Positions 50,916 to 62,848 of a DNA stretch of 64,000 nucleotides are shown in pieces. The stretch spans positions 494,347,627-494,411,626 of the forward strand of contig CM046881.1 in assembly GCA_025667525.1 (NCBI GenBank). The letters run 5' to 3'. Made by a program: the position numbers and the translations under genes. The notes beneath the pieces are model-generated. The model searched no databases and was not told where the DNA came from. It saw only the letters and a list, made by a program, of their open reading frames with translations. Numbering within the stretch: position 1 is the stretch's first letter; each line of letters begins with the position of its first letter. The stretch is from Glebionis coronaria. Taxonomy: Eukaryota > Streptophyta > Magnoliopsida > Asterales > Asteraceae.

Positions 50916-52128
50916 AAAACCGACACTCATGTTTGAAAATAGACTCACATCCTAATATGGTACACTTCTTCATCAGTCCTTGACTTATTTGAAAATCCTT
51001 TCTATAGTCCCCGAGATTCGATCCAAATATCGACAACAACTATGAATTGTGCCGATACTCGTCTCCCGGTACATGAATAACCAAACTATCATAACTTTTC
51101 GCTCGTTTGGAGCTAGAAGCTCTACTTTATACCAAATCGAAGTTCATGAAATTCTCTAAAATAATATCTAATCAACTAATATCATACACAAACTTAAATT
51201 TTCCAAAAAGTTTCTTTTAGCTGCGGATTAAAAATACCTTCTTAAAAACCACTCAAAATCATATTTTTTACCCATTTTAACATCCTTTTTACCACTATAA
51301 TAATACTACTTTCAATCCTAACATCTTATATCAACCTATATGATCAAATCATATAAAACCCAACTCAAAAATTTTAACATGCAACAAGTTATAATCATAG
51401 ATATCATCATAAACACCTACATACAACACATAAACAAGATCAAAACACAAGATTTTCATCAAAATGGGTTTTTTACAAAAATTGCTTGCATGTGGGTAAA
51501 TTTTATACCAAAATGTAGAGATTGATGAAACTAGAATGGGTCTTTGTTTAGATTTTAGAGAATCAAGCTAGATTTTTAGATGATCATGGTTTTTGGTGGC
51601 TAGGGGGTGACGGCATGGAGAAGAAAGAGGAGAAGATTTTTGGTTGCTAGTGGTTTTGTTATGTGTTTTTGTTATAAATTTTTCCTTTTATATGGGAAAA
51701 GTTTAGGGTAGTTTTTGCCAATTGTGATTCTTGTGGACTAAAATGCAAATATTTGTTTAGAAAGCGGGAAATGACTATTAGTCAATTTTGAAAATATTTA
51801 CGGGTCTCGGGTTTCATAAAAATACTTCTCAAAACTTAAAACGCACACAAAATATGATATTGTATAGTCCCGTCACGACTTAATACGAAATTTAAAATAA
51901 AAACGTCAAAATATCAAACATCTACATGACTAAAAATAAAACGTAAAATTTCGGGCATCCGTTGATATCGCGATCACTAATAATCCTCGTAACTCGTCAA
52001 AACGTAAAAATATAACTTTCAACATTCGTTCAATTCAAATCACCAATCATCATAACATTCAAATTTGTCAAAAAATCAAAAATATACGTTAAAATATAAT
52101 TAAATAATGACCACGGGTTCGGGTTATC
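50916..52128 (-). repeat. Element E LTR, proximal piece
   Basis: On the minus strand it starts TGTGATAACCCGAACC at 52128. A TATA-like CCATATAAAAGG lies near 51690. From about 51711 down to 50916 it is an inverted match to 56313-57120. It ends at the AAAAC duplication of element F. Confidence 0.8.
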
Positions 52129-52140
52129 ACATCCTACCCT
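52129..52140 (-). promoter_or_regulatory. Polypurine tract of element E
   Basis: Minus-strand GGAGGGTAGGA lies directly before the LTR start TGTGATAACC. Confidence 0.8.
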
Positions 52141-55100
52141 CCTAAAAGAGAGCGACGTCCCGGCGCTCGACCCGCCTCACACTCGCAATTTCTCACCTCT
52201 AAAATCAATGAGACCTTTTTTCCTTAAGAAATCTTCACGTCTTTCACACCAGTTCAAGTCAATTCCTAGCATATCACCATACCAAAGAACACTACTATAT
52301 TTCAACTTCCAATTTTCATCCTCCAATAATTCCATTTTCTCATCATTCATAATCTTTCTGCATCACTTCCTCAGTTTCATTTCCTACTTCAATATCCTGA
52401 TAATCTAACTTACAACCATGTAAAATCTCAAGTTGCACATCCTAATTACTGATATGATGACTATCATCGCATAAAGACTCCATCATCAGTTGATTTCGTT
52501 TGACCTGATAGTAAAGTATTTAAAGATAACATCATCCCAAGTTTCAATCGCATCTACCCAAGTCCAATTTCCATTGTTCAAATTATCCTTTCACTTTGTC
52601 CATTGATTTCCGAAAATACGTAATATTCCTTCTTGACTCGATTCTTCTCGCTTTCTGTTAAAGATCTGTATCACTCAAAAGTTAACTTCGGTCTCTGGGT
52701 TATATATATTATATTTAAACTTTATTCCATTCACAATTCTTCTTACAGCGATTCCTAAAAATTCAAAAATACTGACACTACGACCCGGGGTTATTTTCAA
52801 TTTCATCACTAAATTCCTAGTGATTTCCTTCTTTCTCCTTTGTTCACATATTGCATCTCGTACTAGTTACCTATATAATTTCCTATGCTCATCTTTCATT
52901 TTCATTCAATCTAACAATCACTACACTAAACCACTGTACCATTCATATTACATCATTATATCTTTCTTTTATTATATATTGTTTAGATAGCTCCCTTGGT
53001 TTCATATATTCAAATATAACTATTAATACATTTTCCTGATGTCGTAATACATCTTATCCCAACCAGAATATATCAATACTTTAACTTGTGAAATTCCTTT
53101 AATACTACAAATAACACTCTTAGCATTCTTAGAATAATTGAATTCTCTCTGATCTGAAAAATTCTTTCACCATCGGTTCTCGTATTCCTAACACATCCTC
53201 CTTCAAATAGATAATTACGATAATCGGTTTCGTTTCTATAAAATATTTCATCCCACTCATTCCTACTACCAATCCATTTCAAAATTTCTGACACCCTGTT
53301 GATCTTTCTTTTTGTCCTTTGTATTCCTTTTCCATTAATCCATCAATTCGATTCTAATTTTTCATTTCATTCCATCCACTTTGCTTGTTATTACCAACAT
53401 TCAAAAATTTCAAAACTCAAGAGTCGACTCGCAAATACTTTTAAAATTTTATAAACCTTTTTCCTTCTCCTTCTTACTGAATACTTCGACTACCACACTT
53501 GCCCTACAAAATTACAGCTCGTGATCATAATCACTTTTGATTAAAAATTTCTATATACTTGATTCCATACAAGTAGTATTTCACAGATCCAAAATAGATA
53601 CCACATCGTCGAAACTCAGAATTATATAATTCCCTTTATACTTCTCTAATTAAGTCAACATACTACTTATTACTTTCTCCTACCATTTGATAATGTCAAG
53701 ATATCATCACCGCAACTCTTCAATTCCTTCAGATTCTTCCGATACTGACAATACAGGCACAGAACTCAACCTATCCTTAGCGTTCATAAACAACTTCCTT
53801 AACTAACGAAGATCAGATCTCAAAACTACAACTTGGATGCATGAATGGGTTTCACACATTTAGTTCTTCTTTGTCAGCTTTATCAATGGTTCAACAATCA
53901 GTGAAAACCTTTCGATAAACGTTCGATAATACTCAGCTTAAACAAAGGAATTAACAAGATTCATTCGATTTCGTCCGTATCGACAAATCCTCAATCACTT
54001 CAATCTAGTCAAGATTTCCACGAATACTTCAACCATAAATCGCACATTCCAAATTTTATACTAACTCCAGCTAAAATTCATATCCAAAGAATTTCACGCA
54101 CCATTTCTCTTTCCTTAACAATTTTTTAATTGTTATCAAGTACTTTCCTCACCTTCCTTAATATTGACCAAACAAGACGTCAATCATCAGTAATGGATAC
54201 CGATTCTTGGTAATCAATTTGTTCAATCTCATAGCAATCATCTTATTCCCAAAACATCCAGCTTCTTTCCTTGCTTTCAATACTAAGTTTCTTATGACTT
54301 ACCCTTCCAGTCCTATCAGATTATTCTTGTTGTCTCATCTGCCAATCCTTACGAATTATTAAATTACCATCCTTAATTTCCTAACAATGTCAAATGAACA
54401 AATATACAAGCATACTACATAACTTTCAGCACTAAGCTAACACAAAGCTTCTTTTTCCAAGACGACGGCGAACTATAGGATTTCGTAGGACGATCACAAA
54501 ATGCTCTTAAATACGAAATCGTCTTTTCATTCCCTTTCGACTACTACTGGTGAAGTGCACTGAAAATACGACCTATAGCCGTTTCCTCCCTGCATACCTT
54601 CTCTTCTTTGACCAAACAAAATCTTTAAATTGAATTTCCACTTATAAATTCTTGTAATCAGTATCAATGCTCAGCAACATTTCAAATCAATCCTTTCCAC
54701 CTTTACTGATCATGTCCTATAAATTTCATCCTCATTCCAGTAATTTCCAACTTATCCCTAGTCCGGTTAATTGTATGATATCACCTAATTCCGTAGGTCC
54801 AGAAAATATCTTCTTAATGTATATAATTATTAACAATCTTTCCATCGGTTAATTTCTCATTTCAATTAATCACTAATTCTTGTCGATTTCTCATCCTCAG
54901 GTCAACCAAAATCTAACATCTTCAGAATTTCATCAGATATATTATTCAAACAATAGGCTAACTCAATGATTGTTAAATAAGAATATGCAAATTACAACAT
55001 CTGAATCTCAAGACTTATCATCATTTCTAAAAATATAGGCTGCAACAACAACAACATTCCTTTTCTATTGATTTCCATTATCTAAACAATTTCTTTACCC

Positions 55101-56312
55101 ATATTCCTTTACCATAATGCAAACATTTCACCATTCTAGAAATACTAATCCCTATAACTATATTCCTTGTTCTTCCCTCAGCAGCTCGACATCCAGCTAG
55201 TCCGTACTTGCAACAAGTAGATATACAATTACCCATATGGTGCAAAATACATCGTCTACACATTATAATTCTTCTTGCTTACACAATTTACAGTAACAGC
55301 ATAAATACCATCTTTTCTTATCTTATACTGTTAAATTCCGAATATATCCTCTATTAGAGGAAATAAATTTTCATTCTCTGTTGACATTCGCAACAATACC
55401 GTCCTTTTTATCCTTTTCTGCTACGCTTAACTTCGAATCAGGATCAATCTTTAAATTAATATTTCCTCTCGTCTATTTGTATATTTCCAAATAACTACCA
55501 ATATTCCGATATATCCATCAGTTACTCAAACTTGTCCATATAGTTGTACATTTCCAATCACCATTAGTATAGTACGATACTCTTCACCGCATCCCTTCAC
55601 ATTCCTAGGAATCTAGCATACCAACATCCTTCACAATCTTGCAGAACAGCAGCAGCATCTTCAACTGGAACAACAGCATCTTCAGTCTCGGCACCTTGTT
55701 TCCTTGCAACACATTCAGCTTCAAACGTTCTAACCATTATTTCCATAATCATGTAATCTACCCTAGAGGTTGTTAATTTTGGATACATATTTCAAGAAAC
55801 TTAGTCACGTGGGGATCCACTAATGACAAAATATATCTCACTCAATTCTTTCTACTGTTATCACAGATGAAAGAAACATGATAAGTATACACATCAAGAT
55901 AGAAAGAAGGATCTTTTCATCAAGATATACCATGGATACCACATGTTCAAACAACACGACACTACCTAAATTCATCAATCAACTCACAAAAGAAAATAAT
56001 AAAGACACATCAAAATAATAAAGGGTAATAGTAGATTGCATCCATAAAATCCGAGAAAATTGTGACAAGATCTGTCACTACAGTCACTTACCTTTATCAA
56101 CCTAAACAACAATGCTCCACCATAGTACTACATCATAAAATCTAAATAATCCAAATACAACACAACAAGTACATAAACCGAAATACAAGAAAGATTCATC
56201 ACTTCATCGCTCCATAGGATATGGCACATCATTTTCTCCAACTTGGCTCGTCTCAGCTTCGTCCTCATCCGGTTCCAACTTGTTGCACCTCCTTTCTGGA
56301 TCATAGCACGAC
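52141..56312 (-). pseudogene. Element E interior: decayed gag-pol
   Basis: Minus-strand remnants keep Tekay/Del order. A gag zinc knuckle lies at 55078-55263 (CRRCILHHMGNCISTCCKYG, with GH and EC of the usual second half changed to GC and EG). An RT start lies at about 54178-54250 (MRLNKLITKNRYPLLMID). An RNase H start lies at about 53710-53790 (RLSSVPVLSVSEESEGIEEL). Frames between them are destroyed. 52200-53700, where integrase should lie, is AT-rich with nothing firmly recognised. 55600-56312 carries short frames that I cannot assign. Confidence 0.7.
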
Positions 56313-57627
56313 AAAAACTACCCTAAACTTTTCCTATATAAAAGGAAAAATTTATAACGAAAACACATAACAAAACCACTAGCAACCAAAAATCTTCTTC
56401 TCCTCTCTCTTTCTTCTCCATGTCGTCACCCCCTAGCCACCAAAAACCATGATCATCTAAAAATCTAGCTTGATTCTTTAAAATCTAAACAAAGACCCAT
56501 TCTAGTTTCATCAATCTCTACATTTTGGTATAAAGTTTACCCACATGCAAGCACTTTTTGAAAAAAAAAATCCATTTTTGATGAAAATCTTGTGTTTTGA
56601 TTTTGTTTATGTGTTGTATGTAGGTGTTTATGATGATATCTATGATTATTACTTGTTGCATGTAAAATATTTTGAGTTGTGTTTTATATGATTTGATCAT
56701 CTAGGGTGATATAAGATGTTAGGATTGAAAGTAGTAATACTGGTATGATTATAGTGGTAAAAATGATGTTAAAATGGGTGAAAAATATGATATTGAGTTG
56801 TTTTTAAGAAGGTATTTTTAATCAGCAGCTAAAAGGCAATTTTTGGAAAACTTAAGTTTGTGTATGATATGAGTTGCTTAGATATTATTGTAGAGAATTT
56901 CATGAGCTTCGATTTGGTATAAAGTAGAGCTTTTAGCTCCAAACGAGCGAAAAGTTATGATAGTTTGATTATTCGTGTATCAGGAGACGAGTATCGGCAC
57001 AATATATAGTTGCTGTCGATATTTGGATCGAATCTCGGGGACTATAGAAAGGATTTTGAAATAAGTCAAGGACTGATGAAGAAGTGTAAACATTAGGATG
57101 TGAGTCTATTTTCAAACGTAAGTGTCGGTTTTGCAAATGGAGTCGTTTATAGAGGTCAAAATAACTATATGAGTTGATAACGTAAAACTGTCCGGTTTTT
57201 GTAGTTCGAAAATGTTTCGGGCAGGGAACCTTAAAAGTAAATATTTTAACCAAATTTTGGGAGGACTTTCTATATATAGTAAGTGAAGTTTCTGAGTAGT
57301 ATCATAAGTATTTGACGTGTTAAAGTAGGGAAAACAGTTTGAACGATTAGTATATACTAGGCAAATTTTTAATAAAGGAAATAAATAAAGTAAAAGTGTA
57401 AAAGGTGTACATGTGTAGGAATTATTTAAATGAGAATGGTGTGAGTTTAATTTTGATTTTGAGCTATTTATTTTATCTTATTAAGTATGAGATATTACTT
57501 GAATGTATTATTAAATGTGCGTGTTTTATTTTGATAGATTGTGAATTTCGTGTTTGCCGGGCATCGTCAATCGTTGAAAGTCGTCTTACTATTGCTATTA
57601 CTCAAGGTGAGTCTATAGCCTCACTTT
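56313..57627 (+). repeat. Inverted partial copy of the element E LTR
   Basis: This matches, in reverse, 51711-50916 joined to 40409-39917. It lacks the first ~420 bp of the LTR and starts just before the TATA-like CCTATATAAAAGG. It has no copy of element F and so preserves the empty target site. Confidence 0.88.
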
Positions 57628-58069
57628 GGGTTAATACATACGTAGGTAACTAACGTTTCCAAAAAATTGCGTCTAAAGTAATAACGTTTCAATTCGTTCA
57701 CTCCAGTTACTTAAGTATACGGGTTGGCTAAGTAGGTTACTAAAGATTGTTAAACTTATAATAAATGGATTTTGTGGAAGGGTTACCGGCTAAGTAGGTT
57801 ATACAAAGAATTTAATACACAAACTTGGTCTCTTAATACATAAAGAAGTTACTAACGTTTACAAAAAAATGCGCCTAAGTTACTAACGTTTACAAAAGAA
57901 TGCGCCTAAGTTACTAAAACCGGCTAACGTGGGTAAATAAAAAAATGAGTAACTCAATTAACCGGTAACATATACTTGAGTAACTTGAGTGACTGATTTG
58001 AAACGTTATTACTTTAGGCGCACTTTTTTGGAAACGTTAGTTACCTACGTATGTATTAAGTATTAACCC
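57628..58069. mobile_element. MITE with long terminal inverted repeats (442 bp)
   Basis: The left end GGGTTAATACATACGTAGGT is mirrored by the right end. Similarity extends for roughly 100 bp with small gaps, through AACTAACGTTTCC and GTAATAACGTTTCAA. The inverted LTR copy of element E continues briefly on the right (CGCTTTCTA). Flanks CACTTT and CGCTTT suggest an imperfect duplication of 7-9 bp, which would fit a Mutator-like origin. Inside is a 31-bp tandem duplication around TAACGTTTACAAAA (57850-57912). No frame. Confidence 0.82.
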
Positions 58070-58545
58070 CCGCTTTCTAGTAAAAGGATTTCAACCTGGT
58101 TTTGTAAAAACAGAAACATGATGGTTATGCCACTTCTTTTTCCTGTTTAAGATGTCTTCCTTGAACCAAATCACATAGAACTTCCATGATGAAACACTTT
58201 TTCCACTAATAGATAGAATAATATCGTCGCTTCAAAAGGAGTAGAACTCTTTTACATTTAATCAGATCTTGTAACGAATTTATAGTGGCCCGATTATAAT
58301 CCATCTGATTTGCCTTATGTAATCGCCTACTCGATGTGCCACTATCAGTATCCCAGTTCTCATAAATCACAATGTAATCTCAAATTGTCCCAACAGGCAT
58401 ATTGCCTCCATTAAAATTACAACATCACAACAATTTTTTAAATATGCAGTTGATTTAAATATCAACTGCTGATCCAATATGGGAACAAATATGTTTACCT
58501 CCTGCTCTGATAGCTTAAAGTATATATATTGAAGGTTGTATTAGC
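58070..58545. other. Flank between MITE and GDSL gene
   Basis: About 475 bp downstream of the gene. It probably includes the gene's 3' UTR on the minus strand; no clear polyadenylation signal was singled out. No other feature is seen. Confidence 0.5.
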
Positions 58546-61264
58546 TTAAATAGAACTCGATAAACCGCCTTCCAATTGAAATGTTGATTTAGGACACAAT
58601 GAATTAAACTGGGGTGTGGTATATGGTCCCTGATATAGATTCTTGGAAATTATTTGGTAAGCTGCTTCTGTTAAGTGTATTCCATCCCAACTAACGTATG
58701 TATCTGGTTGATCACACACGGTTGCTGATTCATCTCCACATTGCGCCGATAAGCTGTAATTATATGGCCCTCCACCTCCACAACATGCCTTTAGAGCCCC
58801 ATTTATAAATCCTGCAAAATTTGTGGTCCAAACCGAAACAAACATGAACAGATTAAGCGTGCGTCAAACTACATCTGTAAATATAACCGGTGGTATAATG
58901 TGTAACAGATAAATAACAGTAACTTCTATTGCGAGTGAAACTGGTCAGGATGGGCTGGCCATAATATGCTACTTTTTGGACTTCTAGAAACTATTGATGT
59001 TTCATACATGGTTATAAGACTATAATATTATGGAACTAATCGGAGAGTTACTTAAGGGAGTGTTTGGGATTGCGTGCAAAACGCTGTATCAAAAAGTAAA
59101 ACAAGCCCCAACATGCCCTCCCAAATAATTTTTCGATTATCTATGTTTTACAAACACAATAATCATATAAAGTAACCCAGAATACAATCCCAAACACATA
59201 CACCTATTAAATTACCGATTAATGAAATTACATTTCAAGACCAACCCGTTGACTACTTTGACCCATTCCTTTTCTTTACCTAAATTATCTTGACCCACTT
59301 AACCAGTTAAAGATAAAAACATATCCCATATTGATCCATTTATAGGTAAATGGGTCAAAATGCAGACCTTTCTGGGTAACTAGAAAGTAGTTGGCCATAG
59401 TAACAAAATAATATGTTATGTACCAAATGTATCAGGAGATCGGTAGATTTTCATGGCAGCATTGTAGTAGTCAGCGTAGATGACGTTGACATTAGGACGG
59501 AGCTCTCGAATCTGATTTAGTTTTGTTTGCAGGAGTTCATTGTGATATTCAGCAAACTTATTTAACCGCACAAGGCAACCAGTTGCTGGATCATACTCCT
59601 CCTTCTCAGAACCACATATTGCCAAATACGATGATAAGCATCCAACTGGAAAGTTTCCTGGAACAACTATTGTCTGAGCCCCCATCTCAATCAACTCCTG
59701 TAATTATAAGTAATGAAATTAAAGCTAAGATTATGCTATACTCATACTGTGTTGTTTACAAAGTATCGTGTATGATTTGAGTCGCTTCTTACATTGACTA
59801 CTGAGATGATAGTATCAATAACAAGAGGAACTAATGAATTAAGCTCGTCGACTGGTTTTCCGTCTAATATTGGGAAATTGTAATCATTTCCTCCAATCTC
59901 TCCCGCTAAAATCAAAGAACGTCCAATAAAGTTCTTACAACCTGCCAACAGTCATAACCAATCATTACTTGTGAGATTTCATTAAAGACTAGCTTGCATT
60001 ATACCCGTATAACTGCAATCGTATACTTGAAGAAGCAAAATCACACACTTGGTTACCTGATGCGTTTCCACAAATAGAAGGCAGCGATTGTTTAAACCAT
60101 TCCAATTGAACTTCCAAAGATGCATTTGTCATAGGATTCACAATCCCTCTTGCTTCAAGAACTGAAGAGTTCAATGCAGTTGCACCCGCCACCGCATAGT
60201 TTACTCCTTGTCCAAATGCCACCGCATTGTCAATCTCTTTGTCATGCACATATGGCGGTACTAATGGCAACCCCAGACTCTCAGCTGCATAAATCAAGGA
60301 AAAAAAAAGTCATTTTTGAAGTAAATAGGTACTCCCAGAGAATTGTAAAATATGGTCCAAAACATAACGTAATAATAGTAGTAATTTACTACTCCACTGA
60401 AGGTACCGAATGCATAACCAAGGTTGTCAACATCCTCCTCGGATCTTAGGATCTTAAAATACTGCAAAGCAAAAATGGCCCCCATTTTACATAGGATCTT
60501 TTAGGTTTATAATCTTACAAGATCCTGATCTTTGACCATAGGATGTGGTCTTACTTTCAAATTTATGGATTGAACGTTGATATAATACCATAAATTTATA
60601 GATTTGTATATAATTCATGTTTATGATATATAATAATTTATAGATTTGTAAAATATTCCCCCGTTCCAAAATTATTATCTCTCGAAAAAAACACACAGTT
60701 TAAGAAAAATATATTTATTATAACATTATTTCTACAGAATGACATATTTACTTTTAGCTAATTAATTTAAATTTTTTTAAAATTTTGTAATTATAATATC
60801 AAGCAAAGTAATATACTAAATTAGATCAATTTTTTTCTTTTCCACTATTAGTAGTGGATAATTAAACTAGAAAACCTAAAAAGTAAAAATAGACAATAAT
60901 ATTGGGACATAAGGAGTATCACAAACAGTGTTAAGAAAATAACATTACAGTAGGATTTTAAAATCTTGGTCTTACGATCTCGAATTTGCACGAACAAGAG
61001 TAAGTTACCTAAGAAATCGATTATAAGGCGACCGTTAGAACACCTTCCAGTTTGTCCATCAAGAAAAGATTCACCATAAGGCGGGAAAAGAACTGGAAAC
61101 TCTAGGTTACTAATTTTAGCAAGTTCTTTCAAGTTACCAGTATCAGCAAGTGAGTCACCAAAGCTGATAATGGATTTGTAGCATCCATTATTAGCATATA
61201 ACCTGCTAACACAGCATAGTAGTAGTAACCCTAAAATCATGAACTGAAGTGAAGAACACGTCAT
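58546..61264 (-). CDS. GDSL esterase/lipase, five exons, intact
   Basis: Plant GDSL (SGNH) hydrolase; the family cleaves acyl esters and is mostly secreted. Exons on the minus strand are 61264-61009, 60284-60057, 59941-59793, 59697-59424 and 58811-58546. All introns are GT-AG, and the total is 1173 bases (390 residues plus stop). Residues 1-24 form a signal peptide (hydrophobic ILGLLLLCCV, cleavage near YA-NN). The catalytic Ser38 is in FGDSLADTGN. Block II is near NYAVAGATAL, block III is GEIGGNDYN with Asn180, and block V is DGIHLTEAAY with Asp345 and His348. Length and blocks fit the acetylajmalan-esterase-like or sinapine-esterase-like group; the substrate cannot be told. No lesion was found. 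This is the only convincing host gene here. Confidence 0.93.
59055..59206. mobile_element. Small MITE-like element in intron 4 of the GDSL gene
   Basis: GAGTGTTTGGGATTGCGT on the left is mirrored by ACAATCCCAAACACATAC on the right, about 150 bp apart. The TTA/TAA flanks suggest a Tourist/Harbinger type. The right boundary is uncertain. Confidence 0.55.
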
Positions 61265-61278
61265 ATTGGAAGATGGTA

Positions 61279-61288
61279 GTATATATAG
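61279..61288 (-). promoter_or_regulatory. TATA-like sequence upstream of GDSL gene
   Basis: Minus-strand TACTATATATAC lies only about 16-25 bases before the ATG. That is close for a TATA box, so it may be a 5' UTR sequence or imply a very short leader. Confidence 0.35.
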
Positions 61289-61717
61289 TACAGTGGTTGT
61301 TGTTTAACCTTAAATGGTGGCTGGTTTGTTTGTTGTGTACCTACTACTTACGGAGTAGTTGTTTTCTTTCTAAATTTGTCGGTGAGCATTACGAGTACTA
61401 TTTTATTTTTTTATTGGGTAAAGTACTCGTACCAATAATTGGTGCCAAGGCAATATAAGTCGTTGTCGTCGGTATTATGTCAACCGTCAACGTGTGTCCA
61501 TGAGCCATGTATTAATTAACATTAAATTTAAGGTGCTGTTTGGTAAAATAGGTTATACATTTTGGATCGGGTATTGCATTTAAAACAAATCTTTTATTGA
61601 AATTAACGGGTCTCAAGGATAGTATTAAAAATAAAATTGTGACCCAATTTGCCAACCCATACTAACTTGAGGGATTGATTGTGTTTGCTTAATGTTTTAG
61701 ATTCATCCCTTTGGACT
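61289..61717. other. Intergenic region between GDSL gene and Copia LTR
   Basis: About 430 bp that should contain the GDSL promoter on the minus strand. No further gene or clear repeat is seen. Confidence 0.5.
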
Positions 61718-62122
61718 TGTTGTGGAAGCTGTATGGATGAGAGGGACTTATATTGTCACTTGGCTAAACTTCTTAAGTTAGCCCAAGACTCAAGACCAAG
61801 GCCTTGTTGAAGCCTTTAACGGTTGGCCCATGAGTCCAACGGATACATTGCTATTATACCCTAGCACTCTGCTAGGGTTTCAGTTGTATTAGTTTTTTGT
61901 GTGTGTATTCTCTTTGTGGTTACTCTCTCTCAAGATTTGATCTCGAAACCTTAGTTCTTTTCTTATTCTTATGTTTGATTTCTAAAACTATTATCATGTA
62001 TATAATAGGACTAAAACTGATTAGTCGTTGTAGTCTCTTTATGTTTTATGTTTTTGATCTTCTAAATCTTTATTAATTTAAGTGAAACTGTTTTGGGGTC
62101 TTTTGAATCATGTTTTTTCACA
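61718..62122 (+). repeat. Probable 5' LTR of a Copia element (about 405 bp)
   Basis: It ends TTTTTTCACA just before a tRNA-iMet PBS. The start TGTTGTGGAAGC is chosen from the usual TG end and size; the second LTR is outside the window. A TATA-like ATTATACCC lies near 61854 and CTCTCTCAAG near 61927. Confidence 0.5.
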
Positions 62123-62133
62123 TGGTATCAGAG
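62123..62133 (+). promoter_or_regulatory. Primer binding site of the Copia element
   Basis: TGGTATCAGAG directly follows the LTR end, the initiator-Met type typical of Copia. Confidence 0.85.
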
Positions 62134-62848
62134 ACTGGGCGTTAATAATCGATGAATTATTTTTTTTGGGTTTGATAAAAATTGGTGGTTATTGGTTATA
62201 TATACTTTTTTGTTTAGATTTTCTATTGAGATAGCTGGATATGTTAATATTACATCTTGATCTAATGATTTCACTCCTTTAGTTCTTTTTGAGAAAAAAG
62301 TAGGGTTTCGGAGATCTGATGGTGGCTATCGTTTTTGTTACTGATTTGTTTGATTGGCTGGCTTATCTTTCGATTGATGTGATTTGCCTTAATTTTTCCC
62401 GAGAAAAAAGTTAGGGTTTCACTTTTTTGGAAGACTAGTTACTTTGTGGTGGTTACTATGACGACTTTGATTGATTCGATGGTCAATCTACTCGTATTAG
62501 TGGTTTTCCCTATTTTTCCCGTGAAGAAAAATTAGGGTTTGTTCGTGGAGGTTCTGTTACTTCCTAGACTAAGTGAATCTAGGAGTAACAGTTCGATTTT
62601 GCTTGTTTGCGTGCACTGTAATACCTCTCATCACTCTCTCTTTATTGTTAAGTGTTACCTTTTTTATGTTGATTGTTTGTTTTTTTTGTTCTTGTTGGGG
62701 TTGGTTGTTTGTTTATTTGTTGTTTCTTCGCTTTATCTGGACCCTCAACCTTAGCCTTGCCCTTGACCTGCAACCTTGAGTGGTTTGGAAGCCTGGGAAC
62801 TTAGTTGGCTCTAGTTGAGTTCATTTTTTGATCTTGTTGACCTTCACC
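62134..62848 (+). other. Copia element leader
   Basis: About 715 bp of T-rich untranslated sequence with repeated TTAGGGTTT near 62302, 62410 and 62533, each after a GAGAAAAAAG-like or GAAGAAAAA stretch. No frame was recognised. Confidence 0.65.

Larger units (their letters stand above)
39627..57627 (-). mobile_element. Element E: decayed Ty3/gypsy (Tekay/Del-like) with nested F and an inverted LTR copy
   Basis: The minus-strand interior (56312 down to 52129) holds remnants of gag zinc knuckle, RT and RNase H in the right order, then a PPT, then an LTR starting TGTGATAACCCG at 52128. The LTR continues across element F (40410-50915) to 39627, where element C begins. A 1.3-kb LTR copy also lies at 56313-57627, but in the opposite orientation, so this is not a simple two-LTR element; an inversion or a second truncated insertion is needed. 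No frame is intact. Confidence 0.7.
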
